Shown here in pieces: positions 53,141 through 60,162 of a stretch of 64,000 nucleotides of DNA. The DNA is taken from assembly GCF_028128765.1 (NCBI RefSeq), contig NZ_LBJG01000088.1, positions 1 through 64,000 on the forward strand. Direction: 5' to 3'. The position numbers and the translations under genes are program-made. The notes beneath the pieces are model-generated. The model saw only the letters and a list, made by a program, of their open reading frames with translations. It made no database searches and was not told the origin of the DNA. This stretch comes from Bradyrhizobium sp. CCBAU 51627. GTDB taxonomy: Bacteria > Pseudomonadota > Alphaproteobacteria > Rhizobiales > Xanthobacteraceae. The first letter of the stretch is position 1; each line of letters begins with the position of its first letter.

Positions 53141-54202
53141 ATGCCAAGCAAGGTTCGCATCGCGCTGGACGCCATGGGGGGCGATGACGGCGCTGCCGTG
53201 GTCATTCCAGGCGCGGCCATCTCGCTTCAGAGGCACCACGATACTGAATTCCTGCTGGTCGGGGACCGTGCCAAGATCGAGCCTGAGCTCGACCGGCACC
53301 CCCAGTTGAAGGCTGCCTCGAGGATCATCCATACCGACGTCGCCGTCAGCGGCTCGGACAAGCCCAGCCAGGCCCTGCGGCGCGGCCGCAAGACCTCCTC
53401 GATGTGGCTTGCCATCGATGCGGTGAAGAAGGGCGAGGCCGACGTCGCGGTCTCCGCCGGCAATACCGGCGCGCTGATGGCGATGGCCCGGTTCCATCTG
53501 CGTACGCTGCCGGGCATTGACCGTCCTGCCATCAGCGCGATCTGGCCGACCCGGCGTGGCGAGTCCGTTGTGCTCGATCTCGGTGCCACGATCGGCGGCG
53601 ATGCGCGCCATCTGGTGGCGCTTGCGATCATGGGCGCGGCCATGATGAGCGTGGTGTTCGACAAGAAGCGCCCTACGGTCGGCCTGCTCAACATCGGCAC
53701 CGAGGAAATCAAGGGGCACGAGGAGATCCGCGAGGCCGGCGAGATGCTGCGCGCCATGAACCTGCCGGAACTCGAATATATCGGCTTCGTCGAGGGTGAC
53801 GGCATCGGCAAGGGGATGGCCGATGTGATCGTGACCGAAGGATATAGCGGCAACATCGCGCTCAAGGCTGCCGAAGGAACCGCACGTCAGATGGCGGACT
53901 TGCTCCGCAACGAGATTCAGCGGAGCTGGCTGTCCAAGCTCGGCTATGTCTTTGCCCGCAAGGCCTTCCAGGCCCTGCGCGACAAGATGGACCCGAACAA
54001 GTCGAACGGTGGCGTGTTGCTGGGGCTCAATGGACTGGTCGTCAAGAGCCATGGCGGAATCAACGCCGAAGGCTTTGCCTATGCGATCGATGTTGGCTAT
54101 GAGATGGCTCACTACGATCTCCTGAACAAGATCAATCAGATGCTCAACCGCGAGGGTGGTGCGCTCAGTTCCGTGCAGACCGCGCCGGAGGATGTTTCGT
54201 GA
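53141..54202 (+). CDS. plsX: Phosphate acyltransferase PlsX
   Basis: A 353-residue enzyme that would make acyl-phosphate from acyl-ACP for phospholipid synthesis. The start is VRIALDAMGGDDGAAVVIPGA, with AVSAGNTGALMAMARF, GLLNIGTEEIKGHE, FVEGDGIGKGMADVIVTEGYSGNIALKAAEGTA and GGVLLGLNGLVVKSHGG. Upstream, 296 bases without a gene (52845-53140) hold its promoter. It is coupled to fabH by GTGA overlap. Confidence 0.97.
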   Translation: MPSKVRIALDAMGGDDGAAVVIPGAAISLQRHHDTEFLLVGDRAKIEPELDRHPQLKAASRIIHTDVAVSGSDKPSQALRRGRKTSSMWLAIDAVKKGEADVAVSAGNTGALMAMARFHLRTLPGIDRPAISAIWPTRRGESVVLDLGATIGGDARHLVALAIMGAAMMSVVFDKKRPTVGLLNIGTEEIKGHEEIREAGEMLRAMNLPELEYIGFVEGDGIGKGMADVIVTEGYSGNIALKAAEGTARQMADLLRNEIQRSWLSKLGYVFARKAFQALRDKMDPNKSNGGVLLGLNGLVVKSHGGINAEGFAYAIDVGYEMAHYDLLNKINQMLNREGGALSSVQTAPEDVS

Positions 54203-55179
54203 CACAAATTCGTTCGGTCGTGCTCGGCTGCGGCTCCTATCTGCCGGAGCAGGTGGTGACCAACGCCCAATTGGCGGCCCGTATCGACACGTCCGACGAG
54301 TGGATCGTGCAGCGGACCGGCATTCGCGAACGACACATTGCCGCCGAGGGCGAATTCACCTCGCATCTGGCGATCAAGGCGGCGCAGGCCGCGCTCGCTG
54401 ACGCCGGCGTGGACGCGCAGTCGATCGAACTGATCGTGCTCGCGACCTCGACGCCCGATAACACGTTTCCGGCGACCGCGGTCGCCGTGCAGCACGCGCT
54501 CGGCATCAACCATGGCGCGGCCTTCGATCTCCAGGCGGTGTGCTCGGGTTTCGTCTTCGCGCTGGCGACCGCCAACAATTTCCTGCGCACCGGCGCCTAC
54601 AAGCGCGCACTGGTGATCGGCGCCGAGACCTTCTCGCGCATCCTCGATTGGAACGACCGCGGCACCTGTGTGCTGTTCGGCGACGGGGCCGGCGCAGTGG
54701 TGCTGGAGGCGCAGGAGCAGCCGGGCAATGCCGCGACCGACCGTGGCATCGTGACCACGCATTTGCGCTCCGACGGCCGCCACAAGGCGAAACTGTTTGT
54801 CGACGGCGGACCATCCTCGACCCAGACCGTCGGCCATCTGCGCATGGAGGGCCGCGAAGTATTCAAGCATGCGGTCGGCATGATTACCGACGTGATCGTC
54901 GACGCCTTCCAGGCGACCGGGCTCAATGCCGACAGCATCGACTGGTTCGTGCCCCACCAGGCCAACAAGCGAATCATCGACGCATCCGCCCATAAGCTGC
55001 ATATCGCGCCGGAGAAGGTGGTGCTGACGGTCGACCGTCACGGCAACACCTCGGCGGCCTCGATCCCGCTGGCGCTGACGGTGGCGCGCAAGGACGGCCG
55101 CATCAAGCGCGGCGACATGGTTCTGCTGGAGGCCATGGGCGGCGGCTTCACCTGGGGCTCCGCGCTGGTGCGCTGGTAA
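54199..55179 (+). CDS. fabH: 3-oxoacyl-ACP synthase III
   Basis: A 326-residue condensing enzyme that would start fatty-acid chains from acetyl-CoA and malonyl-ACP. Catalytic Cys115 lies in DLQAVCSGFVFAL, His in WFVPHQANKRII and Asn in RHGNTSAASIPLAL. TSDEWIVQRTGIRERHI is the classic N-terminal signature. The GTG start at 54199 overlaps the plsX stop. Together with plsX and yceD it forms the conserved lipid-initiation block. Confidence 0.97.
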   Translation: MTQIRSVVLGCGSYLPEQVVTNAQLAARIDTSDEWIVQRTGIRERHIAAEGEFTSHLAIKAAQAALADAGVDAQSIELIVLATSTPDNTFPATAVAVQHALGINHGAAFDLQAVCSGFVFALATANNFLRTGAYKRALVIGAETFSRILDWNDRGTCVLFGDGAGAVVLEAQEQPGNAATDRGIVTTHLRSDGRHKAKLFVDGGPSSTQTVGHLRMEGREVFKHAVGMITDVIVDAFQATGLNADSIDWFVPHQANKRIIDASAHKLHIAPEKVVLTVDRHGNTSAASIPLALTVARKDGRIKRGDMVLLEAMGGGFTWGSALVRW

Positions 55180-55313
55180 AGCCACATCAGATAAAATTTT
55201 GCCGGAATCAGCCTCGATTATCGATGCGTCTGCATTGATGAGCGCTGTTGACCGCCGTATCGTAAGCTCATAATTTCAGACAACAATTGTTCGCCGTGAT
55301 GTGGGGCAGGGCG

Positions 55314-55655
55314 ATGACCGAGACCAGCAAAACCGTAACGCGAGTTGATTTGTGCGAAGCCGTCTACCAAAAGGTGGGCCTGTCGCGCACGGAATCGTCC
55401 GCCTTCGTGGAACTCGTGCTGAAGGAGATTACCGATTGCCTGGAGAAGGGCGAGACGGTGAAGCTGTCCTCGTTCGGCTCGTTCATGGTCCGCAAGAAGG
55501 GCCAGCGCATCGGCCGTAACCCGAAGACCGGTACCGAAGTGCCGATCTCGCCGCGCCGGGTCATGGTGTTCAAGCCGTCGGCGATCCTGAAGCAGCGGAT
55601 CAACGCCCAGCACCGCACCAATGGCGACGCCAGCAAGGCGCAACCCGAGGCGTAA
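55314..55655 (+). CDS. ihfA: Integration host factor, alpha subunit
   Basis: A 113-residue nucleoid protein that bends DNA as a heterodimer with IHF-beta. The core runs TVTRVDLCEAVYQKVGLSRTESSAFVELVLKEI, VKLSSFGSFMVRKKGQRIGRNPKTGTEVPISPRRVMVFKPSAILK. The Pro in RNPKTG is the intercalating residue. The ATG at 55314 fits better than an upstream in-frame ATG at 55287. A MerR gene follows, as in other rhizobia. Confidence 0.96.
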   Translation: MTETSKTVTRVDLCEAVYQKVGLSRTESSAFVELVLKEITDCLEKGETVKLSSFGSFMVRKKGQRIGRNPKTGTEVPISPRRVMVFKPSAILKQRINAQHRTNGDASKAQPEA

Positions 55656-55679
55656 CCGCCCTCCGGAAAGGATTGGCAT

Positions 55680-56258
55680 TTGGACAAGGCGCCGGATGCG
55701 TTCCGAACCATCAGCGAAGTAGCGCAGGAGCTCGACATTCCGCAGCACGTGCTGCGGTTCTGGGAGACCCGGTTCGCGCAGATCAAGCCGATGAAGCGCA
55801 GCGGCGGCCGCCGCTATTACCGCCCTGATGACGTCGACCTGCTGAAGGGCATCCGCCGGCTGCTCTACGGGGAGGGCTACACCATCCGCGGGGTGCAGCG
55901 GATCCTGAAGGAGCACGGCGTCAAATCGGTGCAGGGCCTTGCCGACAGTGCGGCTGCGGTCTCGTTCGGGGCGATCGAGGACGCCATCGGCGCGAGCCTG
56001 ATGGAGCCCGAGGACGAAGCCCCCATCAAGGGCATCGCTGATACCGACGATGACGACTACCAGGGCGACGAAGAGGAAGGCATCGACTTCCGCTTCACGG
56101 AGGTCGATGACGAAGAGATCCTCACCACCTTCCGCAAGGGCGGCGCTGCCGCCGCGCCGGCCGGTCCCAGCGCGTTGGACCGGGAACGGCTGGAACGCGT
56201 GCTCGGCGACCTCGTCGCCTGCAAGGAGATGCTGGATCAGGCCCTGAAGGAGGGTTGA
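55680..56258 (+). CDS. MerR-family transcriptional regulator
   Basis: A 192-residue regulator with a TTG start at 55680 (RBS GGAAAGG). The winged helix reads FRTISEVAQELDIPQHVLRFWETRFAQIKPMKRSGGRRYYRPDDVDLLKGIRRLLYGEGYTIRGVQRIL. The C-terminal half is acidic and lacks the Cys residues of metal sensors. This MerR gene next to ihfA is a common alphaproteobacterial arrangement, but its target is not established. tRNA-Pro lies downstream. Confidence 0.92.
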   Translation: MDKAPDAFRTISEVAQELDIPQHVLRFWETRFAQIKPMKRSGGRRYYRPDDVDLLKGIRRLLYGEGYTIRGVQRILKEHGVKSVQGLADSAAAVSFGAIEDAIGASLMEPEDEAPIKGIADTDDDDYQGDEEEGIDFRFTEVDDEEILTTFRKGGAAAAPAGPSALDRERLERVLGDLVACKEMLDQALKEG

Positions 56259-56368
56259 GGGGTCTTTTCGCCGCCTTTGCGGTCCGTTCCCCAAGGTTAG
56301 GCCGGGGACAGCAAAATGGTGCGGCTCGCCTTGCGCATCGCCCCGATCCTAGCTAATGGAACGACGTT

Positions 56369-56446
56369 CGGAGCGTGGCGCAGCCCGGTTAGCGCACTAG
56401 TCTGGGAGACTAGGGGTCGGAGGTTCAAATCCTCTCGCTCCGACCA
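56369..56446 (+). tRNA. tRNA-Pro (GGG anticodon), island integration site
   Basis: The cloverleaf begins CGGAGCG and ends CGCTCCG-A-CCA. The anticodon loop CTGGGAG gives GGG (decoding CCC), and the T arm is GGAGGTTCAAATCCTC. It is intact. Its last 47 bases (56400-56446) recur exactly at 59593-59639, showing it served as an attachment site. Confidence 0.96.
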
Positions 56447-56450
56447 AAAT

Positions 56451-56478
56451 AAGCCCTTGGAAACAAGGGCTTTTTTGT
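56451..56478 (+). terminator. Terminator after tRNA-Pro
   Basis: AAGCCCTTG-GAAA-CAAGGGCTT followed by TTTTGTTTTTT lies five bases after the tRNA CCA. It belongs to the inserted segment, not to the DNA that follows the right-hand repeat copy. Confidence 0.88.
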
Positions 56479-56522
56479 TTTTTGGATAGCGAACAATCCG
56501 CGAACATAGAAGCCGCTGGAAG

Positions 56523-56705
56523 CCACCGGAGTGGTCCCGAGTGCTAAATCGCGTAAGGCATTGAACCTATATATGTTTTCGCCTTTTCCTTGACGAAAAA
56601 GGCCAAGGAACAACCACCGGAGTGACAAAAACCACCCGAGTGACCACCCGAGTTGTTCTTGCCTTGTTCAAACCACCGGAAAAACACCCGGAGAAACACC
56701 CGGAT
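56523..56705 (+). repeat. Left-end array of CACC[C/G]GAGT repeats
   Basis: Copies of CCACCGGAGTG or CCACCCGAGTGA occur at 56523, 56614, 56632 and 56644 (the last ending GTTGTT). Shorter CACCGGA / CACCCGG pieces run to about 56705. Two copies recur at the right end of the island (59512-59536). The layout resembles arm-type sites bound by a tyrosine integrase or its accessory factor. Confidence 0.6.
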
Positions 56706-56718
56706 AAGCGCGGCGTGA

Positions 56719-56766
56719 GCGTTAGCGCACTAGTCCAGTACACTAGGGTGCTAAGGCTTGAATTTC
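56719..56766 (+). other. Degenerate tRNA-Pro-like segment inside the island
   Basis: The stretch GTTAGCGCACTAGTC is identical to the D-arm/anticodon 5' part of tRNA-Pro (about 56387-56402). It is followed by a changed loop, the restored stem ACTAGGG and a poor T-arm match. No acceptor stem pairs. It is a relic or a decoy, not a functional tRNA. Confidence 0.55.
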
Positions 56767-56793
56767 GGGGAACTGGAAATCGGGCAGTGTAGA

Positions 56794-57048
56794 TCAGACT
56801 GAAGCGGGTTTCCCCTTCTGCGGGCGGTCCTTTCGAGGAGGACTGCGGCGTCGGGGTGCGGACCTGTTTCCGAACGGTTCGTGATCGGTCAAGTAGCCGT
56901 GCGCCACGAGGTAGTCGCCGATAATTTGGCGAAGCAAGAATTGGATGCTCATCTCCGTCTCTGAGGAGAGCTTGCTCAACGCGGCTCGCATCGCATCAGG
57001 CATAGCCAATTCAAAGCGTTCAGCTTTGCCTCGATCAGTCCTGCGCAT
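56794..57048 (-). CDS. Small RHH-like DNA-binding protein (predicted)
   Basis: An 84-residue basic protein. The segment RFELAMPDAMRAALSKLSSETEMSIQFLLRQIIGDYLVAHG (about 11-51) has the strand-helix-helix pattern of ribbon-helix-helix proteins. The C-terminal 30 residues are Pro/Arg/Lys-rich (SAPRRRSPPRKDRPQKG). It is divergent from the XRE gene, with a shared operator-like palindrome, so the two may cross-regulate. Its role could be an excision or copy-control factor, but that is inference. Confidence 0.65.
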   Translation of the reverse strand: MRRTDRGKAERFELAMPDAMRAALSKLSSETEMSIQFLLRQIIGDYLVAHGYLTDHEPFGNRSAPRRRSPPRKDRPQKGKPASV

Positions 57049-57091
57049 GGGACAAACACACGATAGTCAACAAAGCCGGTTCAGGATCGCT

Positions 57092-57126
57092 TTGTTCAGT
57101 ATATCGAGGTGCAATATATCGAACAA
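57092..57126. promoter_or_regulatory. Operator-like palindrome between the RHH-like and XRE genes
   Basis: TTGTTC-AG-TATAT and ATATA-TC-GAACAA form an imperfect 35-base palindrome around a nine-base centre (11 of 13 half-site bases match). It ends 18 bases before the XRE ATG and 44 bases from the divergent start. Confidence 0.6.
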
Positions 57127-57143
57127 GGCATTCCATTTCCCGG

Positions 57144-57374
57144 ATGGACTTACGGGAAATCTTTGCGACCAACTTGCGTCGATTGCGCAACGCGAAAGGG
57201 ATGTCCCAAGATGATCTGGCCTACACTGCCGATATTAGCCGCAGTTACCTCTCGCAGCTTGAGAAGGGCTCGTTTCACGTAAGCATCAAAGTGATTGGGA
57301 AGCTGGCTGAAACATTAGGTGCCGAGCCGGAGGAATTTTTAAAGCGCCCCGCAAAACGTCCTGCCCGAAAGTAA
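57144..57374 (+). CDS. XRE-family (Cro/cI-type) regulator
   Basis: A 76-residue protein that is essentially one HTH domain: FATNLRRLRNAKGMSQDDLAYTADISRSYLSQLEKGSFHVSIKVIGKLAETLGAEPEEFLKRP. The recognition helix is SRSYLSQLEKG. It is the only plus-strand gene in the island and probably represses its own and the divergent promoter through the palindrome at 57092-57126. The Arg/Lys-rich tail KRPARK follows. Confidence 0.88.
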   Translation: MDLREIFATNLRRLRNAKGMSQDDLAYTADISRSYLSQLEKGSFHVSIKVIGKLAETLGAEPEEFLKRPAKRPARK

Positions 57375-57412
57375 CCGGGTCACGAGCGAGCTGTGGCGAG
57401 CGAGCGCAGGGC

Positions 57413-58108
57413 TCAGTCACGCGGCCACACCTTGTAACGCGTGGGAAATAGATTGAACTCCTGTAGCACCTTCGCATAGGCGTCGGCGAACCCGCCTTTC
57501 CTGCTGCCATACCCGTGCGACACCGTGTAGAGATAGATGTCAGCGAGCTGGATCATGCGGGAATGGTGCGACCTCGCGAAATGCACCGAATCCACGATGC
57601 TGTTGATTTTTATGCCCCAGTCCCACGGCGTGCCCTTGGTGCGATACCGGGCAAAATCCGAGATCATGTTTTTGAACTCTTGATTATCCAGATCACCAAT
57701 TAGGATCGTTCGCTCGTTCTCGTCCATGGCCATTTCAACGCGTTCGCAAAAGTGAGCGAACGCGATCTCTGCAATCTTGTGTCTGGCCTTCAATAAATTG
57801 TGGTCGATTGCGACATAGACCCTCTTAACGGGAGCTTCGGCAAGGATTTCAGTTAGCCGCTTCAGCACTACGAGACGCGCTGGAAAATCCATCTTCCCGA
57901 ATGGTCCTTTCTTGAAGTGGATCAAGCGGGCATGGAAGCAGGTCTCGGGCGTCAGGTCTGAGGTGCCAAACAGATCAGCGGCGAGCTTATTGAGATGGCT
58001 TTCGATCTCCATGATTTTATTCATGGGGACACAAATGCCGCCGACGAAATAGTAATTTTGCCCCTGTGTCGGCTGGCTCTTAACCTCATCGAAGTACGTG
58101 ACGTACAC
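57413..58108 (-). CDS. DUF3800 protein (predicted RNase H-like fold)
   Basis: A 231-residue protein from a GTG at 58108. It begins MYVTYFDEVKSQ, where the paired Asp7-Glu8 matches the DUF3800 YxDE/YxDES start. YVAIDHNLLK and HSRMIQLADIYLYTVSHGYG (the QLADIxLY motif) complete the predicted acidic active site. The family is found in phages, islands and defence loci and is thought to be a nuclease. It lies downstream of the P63C gene on the same strand, separated by 173 bases containing a hairpin. Confidence 0.85.
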   Translation of the reverse strand: MYVTYFDEVKSQPTQGQNYYFVGGICVPMNKIMEIESHLNKLAADLFGTSDLTPETCFHARLIHFKKGPFGKMDFPARLVVLKRLTEILAEAPVKRVYVAIDHNLLKARHKIAEIAFAHFCERVEMAMDENERTILIGDLDNQEFKNMISDFARYRTKGTPWDWGIKINSIVDSVHFARSHHSRMIQLADIYLYTVSHGYGSRKGGFADAYAKVLQEFNLFPTRYKVWPRD

Positions 58109-58205
58109 GGTCAGCGCTCTCGCTTCTGTGTGCGAGCCAAACTTACGCAGCTCATTGGATTTAATGGACCTGTTGTTACTGCCAAAACGTCCTAAGCTAT
58201 TGCGA

Positions 58206-58237
58206 CTTCACGCACTGGTTCTACCCTTTGCGTGAAG
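58206..58237. repeat. Inverted repeat between the P63C and DUF3800 genes
   Basis: CTTCACGCA (58206-58214) and TGCGTGAAG (58229-58237) are exact complements around a 14-base loop. No T-run follows on either strand, so an operator or RNA hairpin is likelier than a terminator. Confidence 0.5.
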
Positions 58238-58281
58238 GGAGAAGTTGTGGCTGTTGCATACTTGTAACGTTGTTCACCGCC

Positions 58282-59364
58282 TCATTTGGGGGTCTCTCTC
58301 ATTGGCAGGTACATTCTGAACTGAACTGGATGGCGACCGTAGTGCTCGGCAACTCGATCCCGCAACTCTCTCATGTCTTTACAGGTCTTCGCCATCCCGA
58401 TGACTTCGTAACATCGCGAAACCAATTGGCGAGCTCCCACATTCTCCGTTAATTGGCGATGCCAATGAACACCAATTGGAGGCTTGTGGGTTTTGATGTA
58501 TTCGGCCACATCAGGATCGAGCGTGTCGTAGATCAACTCGATCACTAGCTTGCCCCACCATTTCGGTCTGCTGTGAAGGGTGCCTTTCCAACCCGTGAGG
58601 CGGCCAAACTCCATCCATAGTTCATCCGGGAAGGTCTTTTCCCAAGCACGAAGTTCTTCCGCGATAAAAGCGCGCAGTTTTACCTGGAGGGCATCTTCGG
58701 CTCTTTCATATTGATAGCCGGTCGCTTCATCGATGAGCGCCTCTAGTCCGACCTTAGCGCAGGCTGAGACAAACATGCCCGCCTTGATCGCCATCTGTTG
58801 TTGGCGCGGCGTCATTCGGGGAAATGTCGATTTAGGATCGTATGTGGCTTCCAACGCCCGCATGAAGCCTTGGCAAATCTCAATGAATAGATCGGCCGGT
58901 AAACCCTTTACCGCAGTTTTCAACCCTTCGACTTCTTGAAGCCTAAACGGCACAAATCGTTCGAGAACAGCGTCCTTGTCGATGAACGGCTCTAGGGACT
59001 TTGCCCCCAAATATATTTCGAGGGCGCCCCCACCCTTAATGCCAGACAAAACTTCCGTTGCTGAAGTGCGCCCAATTACACGAGAGCCGTTGTCCAGCAC
59101 GTAGCAGGGCACTTCCATGCCGACGATGTTCAGCATGCCGCGCCACCGCGCAATCGGCATCGTCGGATCGGCCTCGATCTCTTCAGTTGGCGGCAAATCG
59201 ATTTGTTCGATCTCTTCAACGGCCTCCGTCAGCTCTTCCGATCCCTTTGACCAGCGGGCCTGAGCGGCTTTCCTCGCAATTTCACTTCGCGCCTCGGGCG
59301 GCAGAGCTTCGCTCCGAGCGTAGCCGCCCTTAGCTCGCCCGGTTGCCTCGTCGTCATCTGTCAT
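58282..59364 (-). CDS. P63C-domain protein
   Basis: A 360-residue protein from the ATG at 59364 (RBS AAGGAAC). The N-terminus has KGGYARSEALPPEARSEIARKAAQARW, a motif common in proteins of plasmid/phage genes. The C-terminal 100 residues are a P63C domain: WEKTFPDELWMEFGRLTGW, RPKWWGKLVIELIYDTLDPDVAEYI and HWHRQLTENVGARQLVSRCYEVIGMAK. P63C is of unknown function and is frequent in phages and islands. Tandem palindromes cover its promoter. Confidence 0.85.
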   Translation of the reverse strand: MTDDDEATGRAKGGYARSEALPPEARSEIARKAAQARWSKGSEELTEAVEEIEQIDLPPTEEIEADPTMPIARWRGMLNIVGMEVPCYVLDNGSRVIGRTSATEVLSGIKGGGALEIYLGAKSLEPFIDKDAVLERFVPFRLQEVEGLKTAVKGLPADLFIEICQGFMRALEATYDPKSTFPRMTPRQQQMAIKAGMFVSACAKVGLEALIDEATGYQYERAEDALQVKLRAFIAEELRAWEKTFPDELWMEFGRLTGWKGTLHSRPKWWGKLVIELIYDTLDPDVAEYIKTHKPPIGVHWHRQLTENVGARQLVSRCYEVIGMAKTCKDMRELRDRVAEHYGRHPVQFRMYLPMRETPK

Positions 59365-59377
59365 GGAAAGTTCCTTG

Positions 59378-59439
59378 ATGCTTGCTTCGGAGATTGCAAG
59401 CATATGCTTGCACGTTCCAAATGCAAGCATAATGCTTGC
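59378..59439 (-). promoter_or_regulatory. Tandem palindromic operators of the P63C gene
   Basis: GCAAGCATATGCTTGC (59396-59411) is a perfect 16-base palindrome. GCAAGCAT-A-ATGCTTGC (59423-59439) is a second one 27 bases on, and a half-site ATGCTTGC lies at 59378-59385. On the minus strand TTGCAT at the first palindrome and CATATGCT at the second are spaced like -35/-10 elements, so bound protein would block the promoter. Confidence 0.65.
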
Positions 59440-59511
59440 GTTGACTGAAAGTCGTCCCCAACAAAAAAGCCGCCATCCTTTCGGTAGCGGCAAAACCTAA
59501 AGGCACTAAAA

Positions 59512-59536
59512 TCACCCGAGTGAACCACCCGAGTTG
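59512..59536 (+). repeat. Right-end CACCCGAGT repeats of the island
   Basis: TCACCCGAGTGA (59512-59523) and CCACCCGAGTTG (59525-59536) repeat, in the same orientation and order, the pair at 56632-56655. They lie about 57 bases inside the right-hand 47-base repeat. Confidence 0.6.
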
Positions 59537-59592
59537 TGTTGCGGCTGTGGATTTATCTAGTTAAAACAATTACTTAATGCGAAGGAGCAGTT

Positions 59593-59639
59593 GTCTGGGA
59601 GACTAGGGGTCGGAGGTTCAAATCCTCTCGCTCCGACCA
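59593..59639 (+). repeat. Right attachment-site copy (47-base tRNA-Pro 3' part)
   Basis: Identical to 56400-56446, covering the anticodon arm through CCA. It lacks the acceptor 5' strand and D arm, so it cannot make a tRNA. It marks the right boundary of the island. Confidence 0.92.
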
Positions 59640-59715
59640 TTTTCTTCAGAGAAGGCCTGATGCTTGCGCGATCGCTGGTCGGCGAGCGATCTCCTGTGTT
59701 CCCCGCAATTCGTTG

Positions 59716-59973
59716 TCAATGACGGACGGTCAGCACCGGCTGCGCGGACACTGGGGCTCGGCGGCAGCCCTGCCGCGGGGCCCACGTCGGAACGGTGAAG
59801 GCAAGTTGATGTTGCTCCAGCGTATCCACGAAAGAGGCTTGTGCGCGCTCCAGGCGCTTGGTCATCCCACCGAAATTCAGGTCCACGACCGCGTCGATGG
59901 CCAAAAGAGACATCGACACGCATGCGATCGTCGCTGCGACCGCGATGGCCTTCCATTCTGGTGATTCAGTCAT
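59716..59973 (-). CDS. Small predicted membrane protein
   Basis: An 85-residue frame with one hydrophobic segment (KAIAVAATIACVSMSLLAIDAVVDL, about 8-32) followed by a helical stretch (KRLERAQASFVDTLEQHQLAF). The start and composition are plausible for a short single-pass protein. There is no recognised domain, and the downstream 190 bases to the TetR gene hold nothing else. Treat it as tentative. Confidence 0.4.
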   Translation of the reverse strand: MTESPEWKAIAVAATIACVSMSLLAIDAVVDLNFGGMTKRLERAQASFVDTLEQHQLAFTVPTWAPRQGCRRAPVSAQPVLTVRH

Positions 59974-60162
59974 CTGATTATCTCAGGCATTTCACCTGGA
60001 TAGGTAGGGCTCCCGCGCGGGATTCAACGCCTCGCACGGCTCGCGCACGCATTCTTGAAGTGCAACAATTCCGCGACGAGGTGGCGAGTGTCGCTCTGGT
60101 CGTCCCGAATTGATCGTGGGTTTGATGATCTTCAGGGCCGAGGCTTGGTCTAACAGCGACCG

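Larger units (their letters stand above)
56400..59639. mobile_element. Integrase-less mini-island inserted in tRNA-Pro
   Basis: An exact 47-base direct repeat of the tRNA-Pro 3' part (56400-56446 and 59593-59639) encloses 3.2 kb of visibly AT-richer DNA. The cargo is an RHH-like gene, an XRE regulator, a DUF3800 gene and a P63C gene. CACCCGAGT-type repeats lie just inside both ends. No integrase, excisionase or replication gene is present, so it must be mobilised in trans, if at all, or be a deletion remnant. Confidence 0.85.

Noticed and set aside
56523..56705. CRISPR-like array
   Set aside because: Repeats are only about 10-12 bases, with irregular spacing (18, 12, about 90 bases), no unique spacers of even length and no cas genes.
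58206..58237. Terminator of the P63C gene
   Set aside because: The stem is perfect, but no T-run follows on the minus strand, so it was listed as an inverted repeat only.
59593..59639. A second tRNA-Pro gene
   Set aside because: Only the 3' 47 bases are present; the acceptor 5' strand and D arm are missing. It is better explained as an att copy.
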